A DNA stretch of 64,000 nucleotides from Streptococcus suis. Lineage in GTDB: Bacteria; Bacillota; Bacilli; Lactobacillales; Streptococcaceae. The stretch is from contig JAKTNI010000002.1 of the NCBI GenBank assembly GCA_029593505.1, forward strand, positions 310,001 through 374,000. The letters are read 5' to 3'. The stretch's first letter is position 1. Every line of letters begins with the position of its first letter. Made by a program: the position numbers and the translations under genes. The notes below the pieces were generated by a model. The model ran no database searches. It was not told where the DNA came from and saw nothing but the letters and a program-made list of their open reading frames with translations. Below are positions 10,011-17,984 of this stretch, piece by piece.

Positions 10011-10403
10011 TCAAATCCCCCTGTAAAGTAAACCTGTGCCAGATAGACAACCATGTACCTCTTGAGCTATCAAAGAAACCGTCCTAGAATTTCCAGTTCC
10101 TGTTTTGCCTGATTTTGAAATAGCTGTCCGACCAATGCTGATGTGTTCTGGCTCACGATTTAGCCCCTCAAATGTATCGGCTTTCATATCTGCAAAATAA
10201 AGTAACTGCATACAGATAGCTTTTTTGAACTGTTTTACCCGAAACGAGATAGGGTCATCGCTTAGACTATTAAACTGATAGTGATAGTTTGTCAACTGAT
10301 CAATAACTTCTTCAGCTTTTTTTCCGTACCGCGCAAAATCATCTGTTGATACTCGATCATCACCCAAAAACTCAGCGACTTCTTCAAATGTTAAGTAGTC
10401 CAT
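10011..10403 (-). CDS. Head-tail connector protein
   Basis: This 130-residue helical protein begins MDYLTFEEVAEFLGDD. The motif VKQFKKAICMQLLYFAD and the SIGRTAISK segment are typical of the gp6/gp8 connector family placed after the major capsid. It is expected to form a ring under the portal. The gene follows a terminator, which would lower its expression relative to the capsid gene. Confidence 0.7.
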   Translation of the reverse strand: MDYLTFEEVAEFLGDDRVSTDDFARYGKKAEEVIDQLTNYHYQFNSLSDDPISFRVKQFKKAICMQLLYFADMKADTFEGLNREPEHISIGRTAISKSGKTGTGNSRTVSLIAQEVHGCLSGTGLLYRGI

Positions 10404-10420
10404 AATACTCCCCCTCTCTA

Positions 10421-10446
10421 AAAAAACGAGAGTTATTCACCCTCGT
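10421..10446 (-). terminator. Intrinsic terminator between the capsid module and connector genes
   Basis: On the - strand ACGAGGG / CTCTCGT (seven pairs, one G-U, loop TGAATAA) is followed by a run of about seven T. The loop contains the stop codon of the small gene ending at 10433. Confidence 0.7.
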
Positions 10447-10603
10447 TTTGTAATCGTTCATAGCCTTGGTTTTCAAAGGCTGAAATCATGATGGGGTCGG
10501 ACAAGGTGAATAACACGTCGTCTTTGATTAAAGTAACCACTTCTTTAGTGGTTGAGGTCTCGACCGCTTCCACTATGATTTCCTCTGTTTTTTTCTTAGC
10601 CAT
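10433..10603 (-). CDS. Small capsid-module protein of unknown function (56 aa)
   Basis: ATG 10603 has AAGGAGG 10-15 bases upstream and opens a 56-residue frame beginning MAKKKTEEIIVEAVET and ending NQGYERLQNEGE. It lies between the major capsid and connector genes, a position often held by a small decoration-like or Rho-N-like protein in streptococcal phages. I do not recognise a domain. The strong ribosome binding site and tight spacing support a real gene. Confidence 0.65.
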   Translation of the reverse strand: MAKKKTEEIIVEAVETSTTKEVVTLIKDDVLFTLSDPIMISAFENQGYERLQNEGE

Positions 10604-10616
10604 TACTTAGCCCTCC

Positions 10617-11441
10617 TTATGCTGATTTATGAACATAGATAGCTTTTTTCTTGTTGTCTAGGACAAAGGCGTCATAACGAATGCGTCCTTCAACAAGCTT
10701 ACCGTTGATACCTGGTGGGTTATCGTGAATTTTGTAATCTTCCAATTTCACAGGAGATGTAGTAGCCACAGGATGTGCGATGATAAATTCAACTTTTTCT
10801 GGTAAGCGCGAGGTAGGTGTCAAAACAACTGGCAATCCGTCAATCATACCTACTTGACCTTTGATTGTGATTTCTTGACCGAGATCAGAGTTTTTCACAA
10901 ATGTTGGGTCAAGTTTAATGAGTTTGTAGAATTTAGGAGACACATGCAGAACACGACCTGCTACAGGAACAAAAGCATCAGTCAAAGCAACTTGTCCATC
11001 AAGGACTGCTTCGTATGCATTTTCTTTTGTAACAGAGAGTGTCTTAATGTGTTCTGCTGCTGCACCAGCTACAATTGTTGCAAAACGGTATGTATCAACT
11101 TCCGGAATAACAACTTCTGATAGTTGACGTGCAAGAGCCTTTCCTGCCTCCATTGTACCGTTTGTGTCCTGCTCGGAACGTTTATCGATTGTGAATGTAA
11201 ACGAACGATCTTTTTTAAGCACCATTGTTTGAACTGTGTTACCAAGCTCTTCTGCTGTCCCGTATCGTGCATTACCTGTCAACGAATAGTCATTCATTCG
11301 AGCCGTTGGCACACTGTAGACTTTAACGGTATCAACGCCTGTAAAATCAAAATCTTTATTCACGATACCTGTCGATAAAGCTTCCTTGGTGAAACGTTCA
11401 TCAACCTTGTTATCAAATTTATCTGCATAATTTACTGTCAT
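10617..11441 (-). CDS. Major capsid protein
   Basis: This 274-residue protein begins MTVNYADKFDNKVDERFTK. Preceded by a scaffold gene and followed by connector genes, it is the major head subunit, presumably HK97-fold. The conserved-looking stretch VLHVSPKFYKLIKLDP and the C-terminal RIRYDAFVLDNKKKAIYVHK resemble coat proteins of phages with MuF-type minor capsid genes. There is no N-terminal protease or delta domain, which fits use of the separate scaffold. Confidence 0.85.
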   Translation of the reverse strand: MTVNYADKFDNKVDERFTKEALSTGIVNKDFDFTGVDTVKVYSVPTARMNDYSLTGNARYGTAEELGNTVQTMVLKKDRSFTFTIDKRSEQDTNGTMEAGKALARQLSEVVIPEVDTYRFATIVAGAAAEHIKTLSVTKENAYEAVLDGQVALTDAFVPVAGRVLHVSPKFYKLIKLDPTFVKNSDLGQEITIKGQVGMIDGLPVVLTPTSRLPEKVEFIIAHPVATTSPVKLEDYKIHDNPPGINGKLVEGRIRYDAFVLDNKKKAIYVHKSA

Positions 11442-11462
11442 ATAAAATTACCTCTTTCTTTT

Positions 11463-12020
11463 TTATACGCTATCAAAGCCTGCGTATAAGGCTTGGTCTT
11501 CTTGACTCAAAGATGAGTCTAATTCCGCGTTAGGATTTCCTGTTGTAGTAATCTGCGGTGTAGGTTCAGGCTTGTCTTCAGCAATCTGAAACAGATAGGC
11601 ATCACTTTCTTGCAAAGCTTTCAACTGCTCGTCAAAACCATCAAAACCATTGTCTGATTCTGTGATTTTTTCTAAATCAAGCAAAGCTTTAGCTGCTTTA
11701 CTGTTTCGTACACCTGCCTTAGTCAAGCCAAGTTCGATAAACGCATCCTTGCGATCAATAGCACGTTGATTTTGAGCTTCTTCAAGCTGGTTTTTGTAAT
11801 CTTCAATGCTTTTTTGCAATTCTGCGTTGTCTGCGTTTGATTTCTGCAAGTTTGTAATTGTCTCATTCGCTGTTGATAAATCAGTTTTGAGAGTTGATAC
11901 TTGTTCTTCTGCTGCAGTCAGTTTAGATTTGGTATCAGCCATGGTTTTCCCATGCTCTGCCATGATTTTATCAATCTGCTCATCGGACAATTCAAGTCCT
12001 GCTAAAAATTCGCGTTTCAT
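11463..12020 (-). CDS. Phage scaffolding protein (GP20 family)
   Basis: This 185-residue acidic protein has a long predicted coiled coil (residues ~25-100, rich in K, E, Q, L and T) and begins MKREFLAGLELSDEQIDKIM, as in the phage GP20 scaffold family. It is expected to fill the procapsid interior and leave during maturation. GGAG lies before the ATG. A terminator lies about 100 bases upstream, so this gene may need its own promoter or read-through; I see no clear promoter in the leader. Confidence 0.85.
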   Translation of the reverse strand: MKREFLAGLELSDEQIDKIMAEHGKTMADTKSKLTAAEEQVSTLKTDLSTANETITNLQKSNADNAELQKSIEDYKNQLEEAQNQRAIDRKDAFIELGLTKAGVRNSKAAKALLDLEKITESDNGFDGFDEQLKALQESDAYLFQIAEDKPEPTPQITTTGNPNAELDSSLSQEDQALYAGFDSV

Positions 12021-12116
12021 ACGCTCTCCTTCTACGTCACTTTAACGTGAGACGACCACGAGAATTTGAAATATGCTGTACAGTTTAACGTCATGCCGGA
12101 CGAATTTTTGCATAAT

Positions 12117-12137
12117 AAAAAGCCGTATCGCTACGAC
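12117..12137 (-). terminator. Intrinsic terminator before the scaffold gene
   Basis: On the - strand GTCGTA-GCGA-TACGGC (one G-U pair, stable GNRA-type loop) is followed by five T. It ends the small-gene cassette 12145-12544. Confidence 0.7.
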
Positions 12138-12144
12138 TTAGGTA

Positions 12145-12396
12145 TTATTTACGATTAAAAAATGATTTTTTCTTGGGTTTCTTCAATAACTCGATTTCAT
12201 TTCGCAAAGATTCAATCTCGCTATTTGCAGCCTGTGCATTACGTTCAATGATTGAGCGCAATTCCGTAATTTCTTTTTCCTGATTGGCATTTTCGTATAT
12301 CAAATCCTTAATGATATTTAGCGCAATATCAACAGCTTCTTTAGTTCCCTGCACTTGTTCAATCAATTCACGTTTCTTTTTGATGCGTTTATTCAT
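12145..12396 (-). CDS. Small coiled-coil protein of unknown function
   Basis: This 83-residue protein has basic ends (MNKRIKKKRELIEQ and KPKKKSFFNRK) and a heptad-like middle (residues ~15-70). GGAGGAGG lies 7-14 bases before the ATG and overlaps the stop of the tiny gene upstream, suggesting translational coupling. The pair sits between two terminators inside the late operon and is not a known head gene, so it may be an independently expressed cassette. I do not recognise a family. Confidence 0.6.
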   Translation of the reverse strand: MNKRIKKKRELIEQVQGTKEAVDIALNIIKDLIYENANQEKEITELRSIIERNAQAANSEIESLRNEIELLKKPKKKSFFNRK

Positions 12397-12409
12397 GACT
12401 TACCTCCTC

Positions 12410-12544
12410 CTATTCCATCGCCTTTTTCCAATAGTAAGATATTGGCTGGTTATACCTTATACTGGATGAAACTAAAAGGCTAGGGCTTGCCGGCTTGCAG
12501 GTGTAGACCCAGATATATTTAACGAATTTCAATAATTTTGTCAT
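12410..12544 (-). CDS. Small hydrophobic/basic ORF (44 aa)
   Basis: ATG 12544 has GGGGGA seven bases upstream and opens a 44-residue frame (MTKLLKFVKYIWVYTCKPAS...YYWKKAME) that stops right at the ribosome binding site of the next gene. The N-terminal third is amphipathic or membrane seeking. No homologue comes to mind; the Shine-Dalgarno and coupling are the only support. Confidence 0.45.
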   Translation of the reverse strand: MTKLLKFVKYIWVYTCKPASPSLLVSSSIRYNQPISYYWKKAME

Positions 12545-12566
12545 TCAATCCCCCTATTTTTGATAC

Positions 12567-12589
12567 AAGAAAAGCACCTCTTAGGTGCT
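12567..12589 (-). terminator. Intrinsic terminator at the end of the immunity-like gene
   Basis: On the - strand AGCACCT-AAG-AGGTGCT (seven perfect pairs) is followed by TTTCTT. The stem includes the stop codon of the gene ending at 12588, so packaging, portal, MuF and immunity genes form one transcription unit. Confidence 0.75.
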
Positions 12590-12845
12590 AAATTAGTTTT
12601 GCAACATTATCACGATACTCTTGGAGCCACGCTCTGTTAGTGTCAAGAGTATAATCTTCTAGTTCTTCTAACATCAACGGAATGTTATCATTTAGTAAAT
12701 CGAAAACTGGTTCATTTTCCTCTTCTAATAGGTCTCCCTGCTCCGAAGCTAACCATTCTCCAAAATCAAAAGAAAAATCCCATACGCTAACACGACCATT
12801 CAAAACTTGATCAAACATTTCCAAGACTTGTTCGCTTTTAGTCAT
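12588..12845 (-). CDS. Acidic small protein, candidate immunity protein for the MuF toxin
   Basis: This 85-residue protein starts eight bases inside the end of the MuF gene. It is strongly acidic (about a quarter D/E, few K/R) and all-helical in appearance, with the SVWDFSFDFGEWLASEQ motif followed by ENEPVFDLLNDNIPLMLEE. This pattern resembles small immunity proteins that pair with tRNase-type bacterial toxins. Position, overlap and charge fit a cognate antidote protecting the lysogen from the C-terminal nuclease domain. The family assignment is from memory of sequence patterns, not a search. Confidence 0.6.
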   Translation of the reverse strand: MTKSEQVLEMFDQVLNGRVSVWDFSFDFGEWLASEQGDLLEEENEPVFDLLNDNIPLMLEELEDYTLDTNRAWLQEYRDNVAKLI

Positions 12846-14487
12846 TCTTAGTATATCCTTTCTTGAGTTTATTTTGTGGCATGATGGTTACAACTTCGCC
12901 AGATGTTGGTTCAGTAATAATAACAATCCTGTTATAATACCTGACGTGACGACCGTCTCTATCTGAGATGTAATTTACGGGCTGGCTAATCATATTGATA
13001 ATTGACTGATAGTTATATTTGATAGTGCCGTTTTTACGCTTAGAACGCTCGATATAACGAGCGATACCATGGTCCCCAAATACAATTCCGTCTTTTTTGA
13101 AATTAAAGTAAGCCTCTACCGCCTGTTGTTTCTGCTTCTCAGTCAGTTTCTCTGTGATGTTGCCTTTGAAATAATTGACAATCCTATTGTCATGTTTCAA
13201 CGACTCTTTTTCAGAACTGCTTAATACCTTAAAATCACTATAAGACTTGGGCGCTTTATCTCCCAAATTTTGTAGTATTTCAGAATACTCTTTTTTCAGT
13301 CTCTTGTCAAGATGTTCATAGATATTTTTATGCATTTCTGGATTGTATGCATACTTCTCACGCCTTACATTACGATATAAAAACTTATGTTCATCAAGAT
13401 ATGCTCTGTATTGAGCGTTAAGGGTAGTCCCTTTCAACTTATATTTTTGAATCAACTCTTTGTCGCCGATTTCACGGGCAATCTTTAGCTTTTCTTTATT
13501 CTTGCGTATCTCTCTTTCAAAGGCTCGTTGTTGAGTTTCTGCCCTAGCATTATCCTCTGCTTGTTTCTGAGAGATACCTTTAAGATGTTCTGGTAAGTCT
13601 GGCTTTTGATTAACTCCAACAATAAAAGGTGTCAGATAATGACCACAATTCAGACCAAGACAGCCCCCTGCCGTTCCATAGCCGTAATCTAATAAACTTA
13701 GCACTCTAGTTCCGTCTGTTTCAAAAGCAGGTCCTTTTGTGACAATCTGATGTTGCAACGGAGAACACATGGCTCTGGCGCTTGATTTCATCGAGTAGTA
13801 AAACGTATCGACTCCGAACTCCTCTGCAGGACGTTCTCTCATGTCTCGATACACTCTCAATGACGTAGTCTTTATGACACTTCTGGCATAGGTATCTGCA
13901 CGCCAATTGCGCCCCGCTTTATCCGTAAAGCCGTAGAATCCTTTGTCACTCCATTTTGTCAGAGTGTCGTTCAACGCCTGTTCTGCAGACTTGCTACCAG
14001 ATACCACACCTGCTACTGTTTGTTCAATGATAGCTCTATAAACCTCTTGAACACTCAATGGCAGACGGGTGTTGATTAGGTTTCCTAATTCCTCTGTAGT
14101 CTGATTAGCATAAGATTCCAATGCTTCCTTTACGATATATCGCCTAGGCTCTATATTTTGACCTGTGTCTCGTTTTAATTGCTCGTGGGTATCTTCATAT
14201 ACCTTGTAGCCTTCGTTTGCAATAACGTCACGCAAGACGCTCTCAGCAACTTCTGAACGACTAGCTATCAACCTCACATTGCTTTCAGTCAACATGTGCA
14301 TATCGTTTAATTTCTCGAGTTGCCAGATGTAAGGCTCTCTTTGTAGGTCGGCCGTACATCTTTTCTTCAACCTGCGAATAATATTTATAAATAAATCAAT
14401 CGATAGCTGATGATAAACATCTGCTGCTTGATTCATCTCTAAGGTGAACTGTTCGTCTCCTTGCTCAAATGGTAGCTTACTCATCAT
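12838..14487 (-). CDS. MuF-type minor capsid protein with C-terminal nuclease-like (PBECR) extension
   Basis: This 549-residue protein has a phage minor capsid 2 / MuF-like region in about the first 310 residues (RADTYARSVIKTTSLRVYRD, MCSPLQHQ, GCLGLNCGHYLTPFIVG). A charged linker (~310-400) leads to an extra ~150-residue C-terminal domain containing FGDHGIARYIERS, GRHVRYYNRIVIITEP and EVVTIMP. That combination of HxxR, RxxRYY and a final VVT strand is what is seen in Barnase/EndoU/ColicinE5/RelE-fold RNase domains fused to MuF proteins (polymorphic toxins of temperate phages). Plain MuF proteins are ~300-400 residues. It lies after the portal gene and overlaps a small acidic gene, as MuF toxin-immunity pairs do. 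Confidence 0.7.
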   Translation of the reverse strand: MMSKLPFEQGDEQFTLEMNQAADVYHQLSIDLFINIIRRLKKRCTADLQREPYIWQLEKLNDMHMLTESNVRLIASRSEVAESVLRDVIANEGYKVYEDTHEQLKRDTGQNIEPRRYIVKEALESYANQTTEELGNLINTRLPLSVQEVYRAIIEQTVAGVVSGSKSAEQALNDTLTKWSDKGFYGFTDKAGRNWRADTYARSVIKTTSLRVYRDMRERPAEEFGVDTFYYSMKSSARAMCSPLQHQIVTKGPAFETDGTRVLSLLDYGYGTAGGCLGLNCGHYLTPFIVGVNQKPDLPEHLKGISQKQAEDNARAETQQRAFEREIRKNKEKLKIAREIGDKELIQKYKLKGTTLNAQYRAYLDEHKFLYRNVRREKYAYNPEMHKNIYEHLDKRLKKEYSEILQNLGDKAPKSYSDFKVLSSSEKESLKHDNRIVNYFKGNITEKLTEKQKQQAVEAYFNFKKDGIVFGDHGIARYIERSKRKNGTIKYNYQSIINMISQPVNYISDRDGRHVRYYNRIVIITEPTSGEVVTIMPQNKLKKGYTKND

Positions 14488-15967
14488 AGAGGACCTTATC
14501 TACTTCACTAGGATTTGGTTTTTCTTGATTGATTTGAGCCATAATTTTTTTCAACTCATTATCAGGAAGACCTAAAACTTTCTTCATAGCATATTCTCGA
14601 CTAACGATTCCACTAGCTAAAGCTTTCGTCCAATATTCTAGTTCATTGTTTCGATCGGTGAACACTCCATCATCAAGATTGACTGTGATGTCATCTAACT
14701 TAGGGATAACTCCTGAATACAACTTAGTCGCTTTACCCAATTCACAAATAGAGATACAAAGCTCTTTTATGGATTGCTCAACTAATGCAACGATGCTATT
14801 TCGCATTTGGTAAGTATCCGAGTTCTCCGAGACGATCTCTGTTGCTGTTTTCATACTCTTCCCATCGAAAGAGAATAAGCCAGCAGATACTCCTATCTGC
14901 ATTTCAAAGATGGCTAAACCTTCGTTAATTGCTTTGATATAATCATCTGCACGTATCGGAGTAGTTAAGTCTGTTATACCAATACCTTTTTCATCACTTC
15001 CTAGCATATGGTAAACATTTTGACCTGCTTCAAAGCGTTTCACAAAGCGGATGTCTCCATCTTCGCTTTGAAGGTTCATCTTGATCATGCCGTCTGGAAC
15101 TGCTATTCTACGTTGCCCCATCTTAACTTCCCACATGAACTCATCGTAAGTAGTATTCAGGAAATCAATTGTAGTCTTTGCATTATCAAAGATAGACAAT
15201 CCAAGAGGGCTGTTTATATCCTTGTTGTTCATTCCGGGAGGTTTTAAGTAGGTGAATATTGGTCGGCTCAAGCCTTTTAATTCCACTACTTCCTGTAAGT
15301 CCTCGTAAATTTCCGACAAAGGAACTCTGCTTCCTACCACACTCTGATTTTCTGAACGATACAACTCATTTGTGATAATGTAGGTGTCGTCTTTATTCCA
15401 TTCATGCAATTCAATCAATGTATAATACTTGTGCTTTTTACCCTCTGACTTCATTGTCTTAGTGATAATTGCAGCACTAGACACATCTTGAGTGTTTGAT
15501 TGGAGAGGTAAAAAAACAGGGGCTTGAACAAATGATACCCTTATCTTGTCCTTATCAACATACGGTCGCATTGCTATTCCTCCAAGAGCCAAACAACTCT
15601 CAAGATAGCGCTCAAAGTTTTTAATAAATCGGTCATTCTTTAGTTGTTCTTGCAGAAAACTATTGACATCCTGAGGAGTCGCTGTAATTTCAGCTTGTTC
15701 ATTAAAAACAAGGCTTGCAATCTTCTTAGCAGCAGTTCTGCCGATTGGTAAGTGGTTGAAATCGCGCTTAGCTGTATCTCCATTACTGTCTCTATATTCA
15801 ACTTGAGGATAACGACCAGTAAAGTATTTTAGATTTTCTTTGATACGATCATACTCTGCAGTTGAAATGGCTATTTTTGGATGATCTGTAATACTGTTTA
15901 GGTTTTCTGTCGTCATCGCATACTTGCTCCTTATAAAAATGTTCTTTATTGTCTGAATTATTCCCAT
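14477..15967 (-). CDS. Phage portal protein (SPP1 Gp6-like)
   Basis: This 496-residue protein between terL and MuF matches the SPP1-type portal family in size and in segments such as FNHLPIGRTAAKKIASLVFNE and GLFSFDGKSMKTATEI. It forms the dodecameric ring through which DNA is pumped. ATG 15967 has AGAGG upstream. The C-terminus overlaps the MuF start by 11 bases. Confidence 0.9.
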   Translation of the reverse strand: MGIIQTIKNIFIRSKYAMTTENLNSITDHPKIAISTAEYDRIKENLKYFTGRYPQVEYRDSNGDTAKRDFNHLPIGRTAAKKIASLVFNEQAEITATPQDVNSFLQEQLKNDRFIKNFERYLESCLALGGIAMRPYVDKDKIRVSFVQAPVFLPLQSNTQDVSSAAIITKTMKSEGKKHKYYTLIELHEWNKDDTYIITNELYRSENQSVVGSRVPLSEIYEDLQEVVELKGLSRPIFTYLKPPGMNNKDINSPLGLSIFDNAKTTIDFLNTTYDEFMWEVKMGQRRIAVPDGMIKMNLQSEDGDIRFVKRFEAGQNVYHMLGSDEKGIGITDLTTPIRADDYIKAINEGLAIFEMQIGVSAGLFSFDGKSMKTATEIVSENSDTYQMRNSIVALVEQSIKELCISICELGKATKLYSGVIPKLDDITVNLDDGVFTDRNNELEYWTKALASGIVSREYAMKKVLGLPDNELKKIMAQINQEKPNPSEVDKVLYDE

Positions 15968-15976
15968 CGCTGACCT

Positions 15977-17275
15977 CTAAATAAAATTGACATAACGTGT
16001 AACAAAAACATTCACACTGTAGCGAAATTCATCCATTGCGTGATTGTCTTTATCAATAGGCTTGCCGTTATCATCACGGCTGTACAACCCAATTTCTTTC
16101 AAAAAATAATAGTGATCGTACTTCTCTTCGTTGTGATTTACTAAGACAAAACGACCATCAGATATGATGTTTTGCCCTCGTTCAATACCAACCTCAATCC
16201 CTTTCGACTTGCTAGAGACATCGTGAGAATTGTTCATGGCTGTACGTGTCATAATGCCGATTTTATGCAACTCTTCTCTCAAAGACTTACACGCTGGGTC
16301 AATCCAAACATCTGTATAACGCATTTGAAACTTAGAAACACACCATTGAATGAATGTTTTTAGTTCTACTGCATACGTTGACATAGCCTTTACTTGTCCA
16401 GTATCAGCGCCACTATGATAATAATGGGCAACACGATTAAGTTTGAACTGAATCTTGCCATCCTCCCGTATACGAGTGACGACATTGCAAGACATTGAAG
16501 TCGCATCAGATTGACCACCATCTCCACAGAAATACATTTCAACAGGCTCACCTATAAGCGTATCTGCTATGTTTTCCTCGGTATCGAATAGTCCATAGAT
16601 AACACCTTGAGGCATAACACGCTGACCAAGTACATCTCTTTTGTACAAATAGGGATTTTTGCGTAAGTTGTTGATGATTGATTGTTTCCGCTTCTCTGAC
16701 AAGATAGGATTATCATCCATAGTCCAATGAGTCCAGCGAGTGTTTTGGACATCAAATACATCCTTTATGACTGGATGTTGTGGAGCTGGTGGGTTTAGGT
16801 CTGCTAAGTGATAACGCAGTTTGGCAGCCCACGTTCGACGGAAGCATTCTTGTATAAAATCCATGTGTAGCAAATTGATCTCACAAAAGACTACAGAACC
16901 CAAGGACATACCCGTAATAGCACCGACAGAGTTGACTTTGCCGCCACCTTTGTAGTAAACACGCTTCTGCCCTTTTGGAGTATCAATCAGCAAGTGGTCA
17001 CCACGGTCATCATGTTTGATCCAGCAATTCCCGTTGAAGATGTGCATCAATCCTGTGCCATCGCCATCAATAAACAAACGATAGGCTTGTTCTTGATTGT
17101 AGGCAGCTATTAGATGGTTTTCGTCTTCGCATTCAATCAGATACCTAGCATATCGAAAGTGACCTGCCGTGGTCTTGCCACTTCGAGGCGTACCCTCGTT
17201 GACTTCCAATTCATAATTAAAAGGACGTCTGATGATGTCCTTTTGCTTTGTGGATAGTTTTTTAATCCTGACCAT
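15977..17275 (-). CDS. terL: Terminase large subunit
   Basis: This 432-residue packaging motor has a Walker A-like motif EGTPRSGKTTAGHFRYA near residue 27, an acidic segment around SVVFCEINLLHMDFIQ, and a C-terminal nuclease part with YFCGDGGQSDATS and WIDPACKSLREEL. It cuts and translocates DNA into the head. The start overlaps the terS stop by 14 bases, which suggests coupled translation of the two subunits. Confidence 0.9.
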   Translation of the reverse strand: MVRIKKLSTKQKDIIRRPFNYELEVNEGTPRSGKTTAGHFRYARYLIECEDENHLIAAYNQEQAYRLFIDGDGTGLMHIFNGNCWIKHDDRGDHLLIDTPKGQKRVYYKGGGKVNSVGAITGMSLGSVVFCEINLLHMDFIQECFRRTWAAKLRYHLADLNPPAPQHPVIKDVFDVQNTRWTHWTMDDNPILSEKRKQSIINNLRKNPYLYKRDVLGQRVMPQGVIYGLFDTEENIADTLIGEPVEMYFCGDGGQSDATSMSCNVVTRIREDGKIQFKLNRVAHYYHSGADTGQVKAMSTYAVELKTFIQWCVSKFQMRYTDVWIDPACKSLREELHKIGIMTRTAMNNSHDVSSKSKGIEVGIERGQNIISDGRFVLVNHNEEKYDHYYFLKEIGLYSRDDNGKPIDKDNHAMDEFRYSVNVFVTRYVNFI

Positions 17276-17753
17276 CTATTATCTCCAATAGCTTTTCCAT
17301 CAAGTGTGTATCAGATTGAATACCTCTGATAGTCTCAATTTTAAGACGTAACAATTCGTTCTCCTGTTTAATTTTCTCAAGTTGTTCTTGGATAGGATAA
17401 CGTTTCAATAGCTCACCTGCAGCTTTGATAACTTCTGCAATACTAGGTTTTTTATGCACGGTAACATACTCACCGGTTGCAGGATTAAGCGTGACAACTT
17501 CCTCTGTCAACTCTTGTCGAAGAACAGATGTCAGAATTTGCAAGACTTCTATTGCGGTAGCCACTTTGCTACTTTCGAGTTGTTTCATTCTTTCAGCAAT
17601 TGCCGATTTTATTTCAAGTTTTTTCAAGTTTTGCTCACCGATTTGTCCGGCTGTTTTTTTGCTGTACCCCGCCTTGAGTGCTGCCTCAGTTGCATTTCCA
17701 CAGATGATGTACTCATCAATAAATTTTCGTTGTTTTATCGTTAACTTAGCAAT
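17262..17753 (-). CDS. terS: Terminase small subunit, apparent ATT start
   Basis: The protein continues N-terminally beyond any ATG/GTG/TTG: the frame reads (I/M)AKLTIKQRKFIDEYI ... GNATEAALKAGYSKKTAGQIGEQ, a typical TerS helix-turn-helix start. Upstream the frame runs only eight codons to a stop and has no standard start codon. ATT at 17753-17751 has GGAGG nine bases before it, an ideal position. A TTG further in (about codon 44) would remove the DNA-binding domain. I therefore call a 163-residue protein starting at ATT. TerS recognises phage DNA and loads TerL. Confidence 0.75.
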   Translation of the reverse strand: MAKLTIKQRKFIDEYIICGNATEAALKAGYSKKTAGQIGEQNLKKLEIKSAIAERMKQLESSKVATAIEVLQILTSVLRQELTEEVVTLNPATGEYVTVHKKPSIAEVIKAAGELLKRYPIQEQLEKIKQENELLRLKIETIRGIQSDTHLMEKLLEIIDGQD

Positions 17754-17775
17754 TTTCCACCACCTCCAATCAAAT

Positions 17776-17800
17776 TAAAAAGCCACACGTTTGTGTGGCT
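17776..17800 (-). terminator. Intrinsic terminator upstream of terS
   Basis: AGCCACAC-AAAC-GTGTGGCT (eight perfect pairs) followed by TTTTAATTT on the - strand. It ends the tRNA-Arg transcript just ten bases before the terS ribosome binding site. Confidence 0.75.
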
Positions 17801-17880
17801 AATGCATATTGTGTCGAAGCGATATGCGATTCTTCGATATCATCGAGCCGTGCGCACCGCATGCTTACACGCTCTCTTCA
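17801..17880 (-). other. Structured spacer between tRNA-Arg and the terS terminator
   Basis: No protein is encoded here. On the - strand it contains a perfect TCGAAG / CTTCGA pairing (17814-17837) and the self-complementary GTGCGCAC. It may be a tail of the tRNA precursor or part of a packaging (pac/cos) site next to terS. I cannot tell which. Confidence 0.35.
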
Positions 17881-17954
17881 CGGAAACAGCAGGACTCGAA
17901 CCTGCGACCGTACGATTAGAAATCGTATGCTCTATCCACTTGAGCTATGTTTCC
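17881..17954 (-). tRNA. tRNA-Arg (anticodon TCT)
   Basis: A full cloverleaf is visible on the - strand: acceptor GGAAACA/TGTTTCC with discriminator G, D stem GCTC/GAGC, anticodon stem TACGA/TCGTA around TTTCTAA, five-base variable loop and T stem GCAGG/CCTGC with TTCGAGT. CCA is not encoded. It reads AGA/AGG codons and is phage encoded. Its 5' end abuts the T run of the terminator at 17955. Confidence 0.95.
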
Positions 17955-17984
17955 AAAAAAACGCTGAGATTACACGTCTTAGCG
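17955..17984 (-). terminator. Intrinsic terminator of the large RNA, immediately before tRNA-Arg
   Basis: CGCTAAGA / TCTCAGCG (one mismatch, loop CGTGTAA) is followed by seven T on the - strand. The next base is the first base of tRNA-Arg, so the tRNA depends on read-through or on processing at this point. Confidence 0.75.
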
